NCBI RefSeq assembly: GCF_000374445.1
Contig: NZ_KB894417.1
Location: forward strand, 62,001-126,000
Length of the DNA stretch: 64,000 nucleotides
Direction of reading: 5' to 3'
From: Actinokineospora enzanensis DSM 44649
Lineage (GTDB): Bacteria; Actinomycetota; Actinomycetes; Mycobacteriales; Pseudonocardiaceae
In this document: positions 63,408-64,000 of the stretch, in pieces
Layout of the letters: each line of letters opens with the position of its first letter
Numbering within the stretch: position 1 is the stretch's first letter
Notes under the pieces: generated by a model
Seen by the model: the letters and a program-made list of their open reading frames with translations, nothing else
What the model was told of the DNA's origin: nothing
Database searches by the model: none
Program-made: the position numbers and the translations under genes

Positions 63408-64000
63408 AGACCCACCTCCGCGTAGATGTCGTCCACGGCGTCGAAGTACTGCTCGTCGTCGGTGATCGCGTCGGCGGCGGCGATCCTGGGGTCGACGACC
63501 GCGGCGACCTCGCGGTAGCGGCGTTCCCAGCGCTCGGCGTCCACGCGCCAGTAGCCGACGGTGTCGTAGCGGCTCGCGGGCAGGCCGAGGGTGTGCCGGA
63601 GGTGCCTGCGGATGTCACGGGTGGCGGACGCCTCGCCCGCGACCCAGGTGTAGCCGGGCCCGTCCGGGAGGGTCAGGGTGGCCTGGCGCAGGGCGTCGCC
63701 CGCCTCGCGCGCGGACGCGTACACCCAGTCGACGGTGACATTCCCTTGAGAGTCGAAGGTCTGCCGCTCGTCGGGATTGTCCACAACGCACACCGCGTGC
63801 GCCGACGCGCCCGCGGGCAGTTCCTCGATGGCGCGGCCGATCGCGGGCAGCGCGGTGGCGTCGCCGACCAACAGTCGCCAGGGGACGTCGGGGGCCGGGG
63901 CGTATTTGCCCGCCGGGGCCCCGCTGAGGGTGATCCCGTCACCCGTCCGGGCGGCCCGCGCCCAGGCCGCGGCCACGCCGCCGTCGTGCAGTACGAAGTC
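63404..64000 (-). CDS. Siderophore-interacting protein (ViuB/SIP ferric reductase family), 5' end outside window
   Basis: The visible 198 C-terminal residues begin within a conserved DFVLHDGGVAAAWARAA segment and include LVGDATALPAIGRAIEELP (nucleotide-binding), TWVAGEASATRDIRRHLRHT and VGYWRVDAERW. These are typical SIP/ViuB features. The family reduces ferric siderophore in the cytosol to release iron using NAD(P)H and FAD; the FAD domain lies beyond the right edge. It overlaps the ATPase gene, so uptake and release are cotranslated. Confidence 0.9.
   Translation of the reverse strand, partial: DFVLHDGGVAAAWARAARTGDGITLSGAPAGKYAPAPDVPWRLLVGDATALPAIGRAIEELPAGASAHAVCVVDNPDERQTFDSQGNVTVDWVYASAREAGDALRQATLTLPDGPGYTWVAGEASATRDIRRHLRHTLGLPASRYDTVGYWRVDAERWERRYREVAAVVDPRIAAADAITDDEQYFDAVDDIYAEVGL

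Overview
The window is very GC-rich (roughly 70% or more) chromosomal DNA from a filamentous actinomycete, probably of the Pseudonocardiales (Saccharothrix/Lentzea/Actinokineospora-like). This is inferred from the strong G/C bias at third codon positions, many GTG starts, a SARP regulator, NB-ARC proteins, a DevR/DevS (DosR/DosS) pair, DUF6191 and a catecholate siderophore locus. No rRNA, tRNA, CRISPR array, transposase or phage gene was seen. Gene density is high, and many neighbours overlap by ATGA or GTGA.

Layout. 1-5.3 kb: partial PhoD phosphatase, META lipoprotein, a TetR regulator whose palindromic site also occurs twice before a DUF1348 gene, an ankyrin protein and a DinB/MDMPI-like protein. 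5.3-13.1 kb: a hypoxia/dormancy-type island with BON protein, Acg-like nitroreductase, DevR, DevS, a half-size universal stress protein and a CBS-BON protein. DevR-type boxes precede three of its transcription units. A caspase-like protease with a helical-repeat tail and a 45-residue partner ORF lies between devR and devS. 13.2-17.6 kb: M15 peptidase, DUF6191, DHA2 efflux pump, a 49-residue ORF with its own terminator, and a LysR regulator. 17.8-24.5 kb: an NB-ARC/TPR protein with an amyloid-signalling-like N-terminus, a TagF-like protein coupled to a 78-residue ORF, and a SARP/NB-ARC/TPR regulator. 24.7-29.3 kb: a small secreted peptide facing an XRE regulator, then a REC/glutaredoxin/thioredoxin-reductase fusion coupled to a cNMP-binding histidine kinase, and a MarR protein.

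29.4-34.0 kb is an amide-use locus: acetamidase/formamidase, APC permease, two MarR regulators and an AmiC-like receptor without a signal peptide. 34.1-37.5 kb: TetR with twin palindromic operators, a TetX-like monooxygenase, an SDR and a 42-residue membrane protein. 38-41.6 kb: DUF11 surface protein, GT2 glycosyltransferase, a frameshifted gene and an ArsR-SRPBCC fusion behind a perfect operator. 42.1-44.4 kb: a SipW signal peptidase between two candidate substrates. 44.5-54.9 kb: sulfur-ester scavenging genes (ROK regulator, binding protein, two permeases, arylsulfatase, dual ATPase) divergent from a TauD/AtsK dioxygenase.

54.9-57.6 kb: methyltransferase, a scrambled MFS pseudogene, a small secreted lectin-like protein and a GbsR/MarR regulator. 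57.8-64 kb: the 2,3-dihydroxybenzoate set (dhbA, C, E, B and a free aryl carrier protein) behind an IdeR/DmdR-type iron box, then a siderophore-uptake ATPase and a siderophore-interacting reductase that runs off the right edge. The peptide-assembly NRPS is not in the window.

Many long open frames antisense to or overlapping these genes are GC-bias shadows and were left out.
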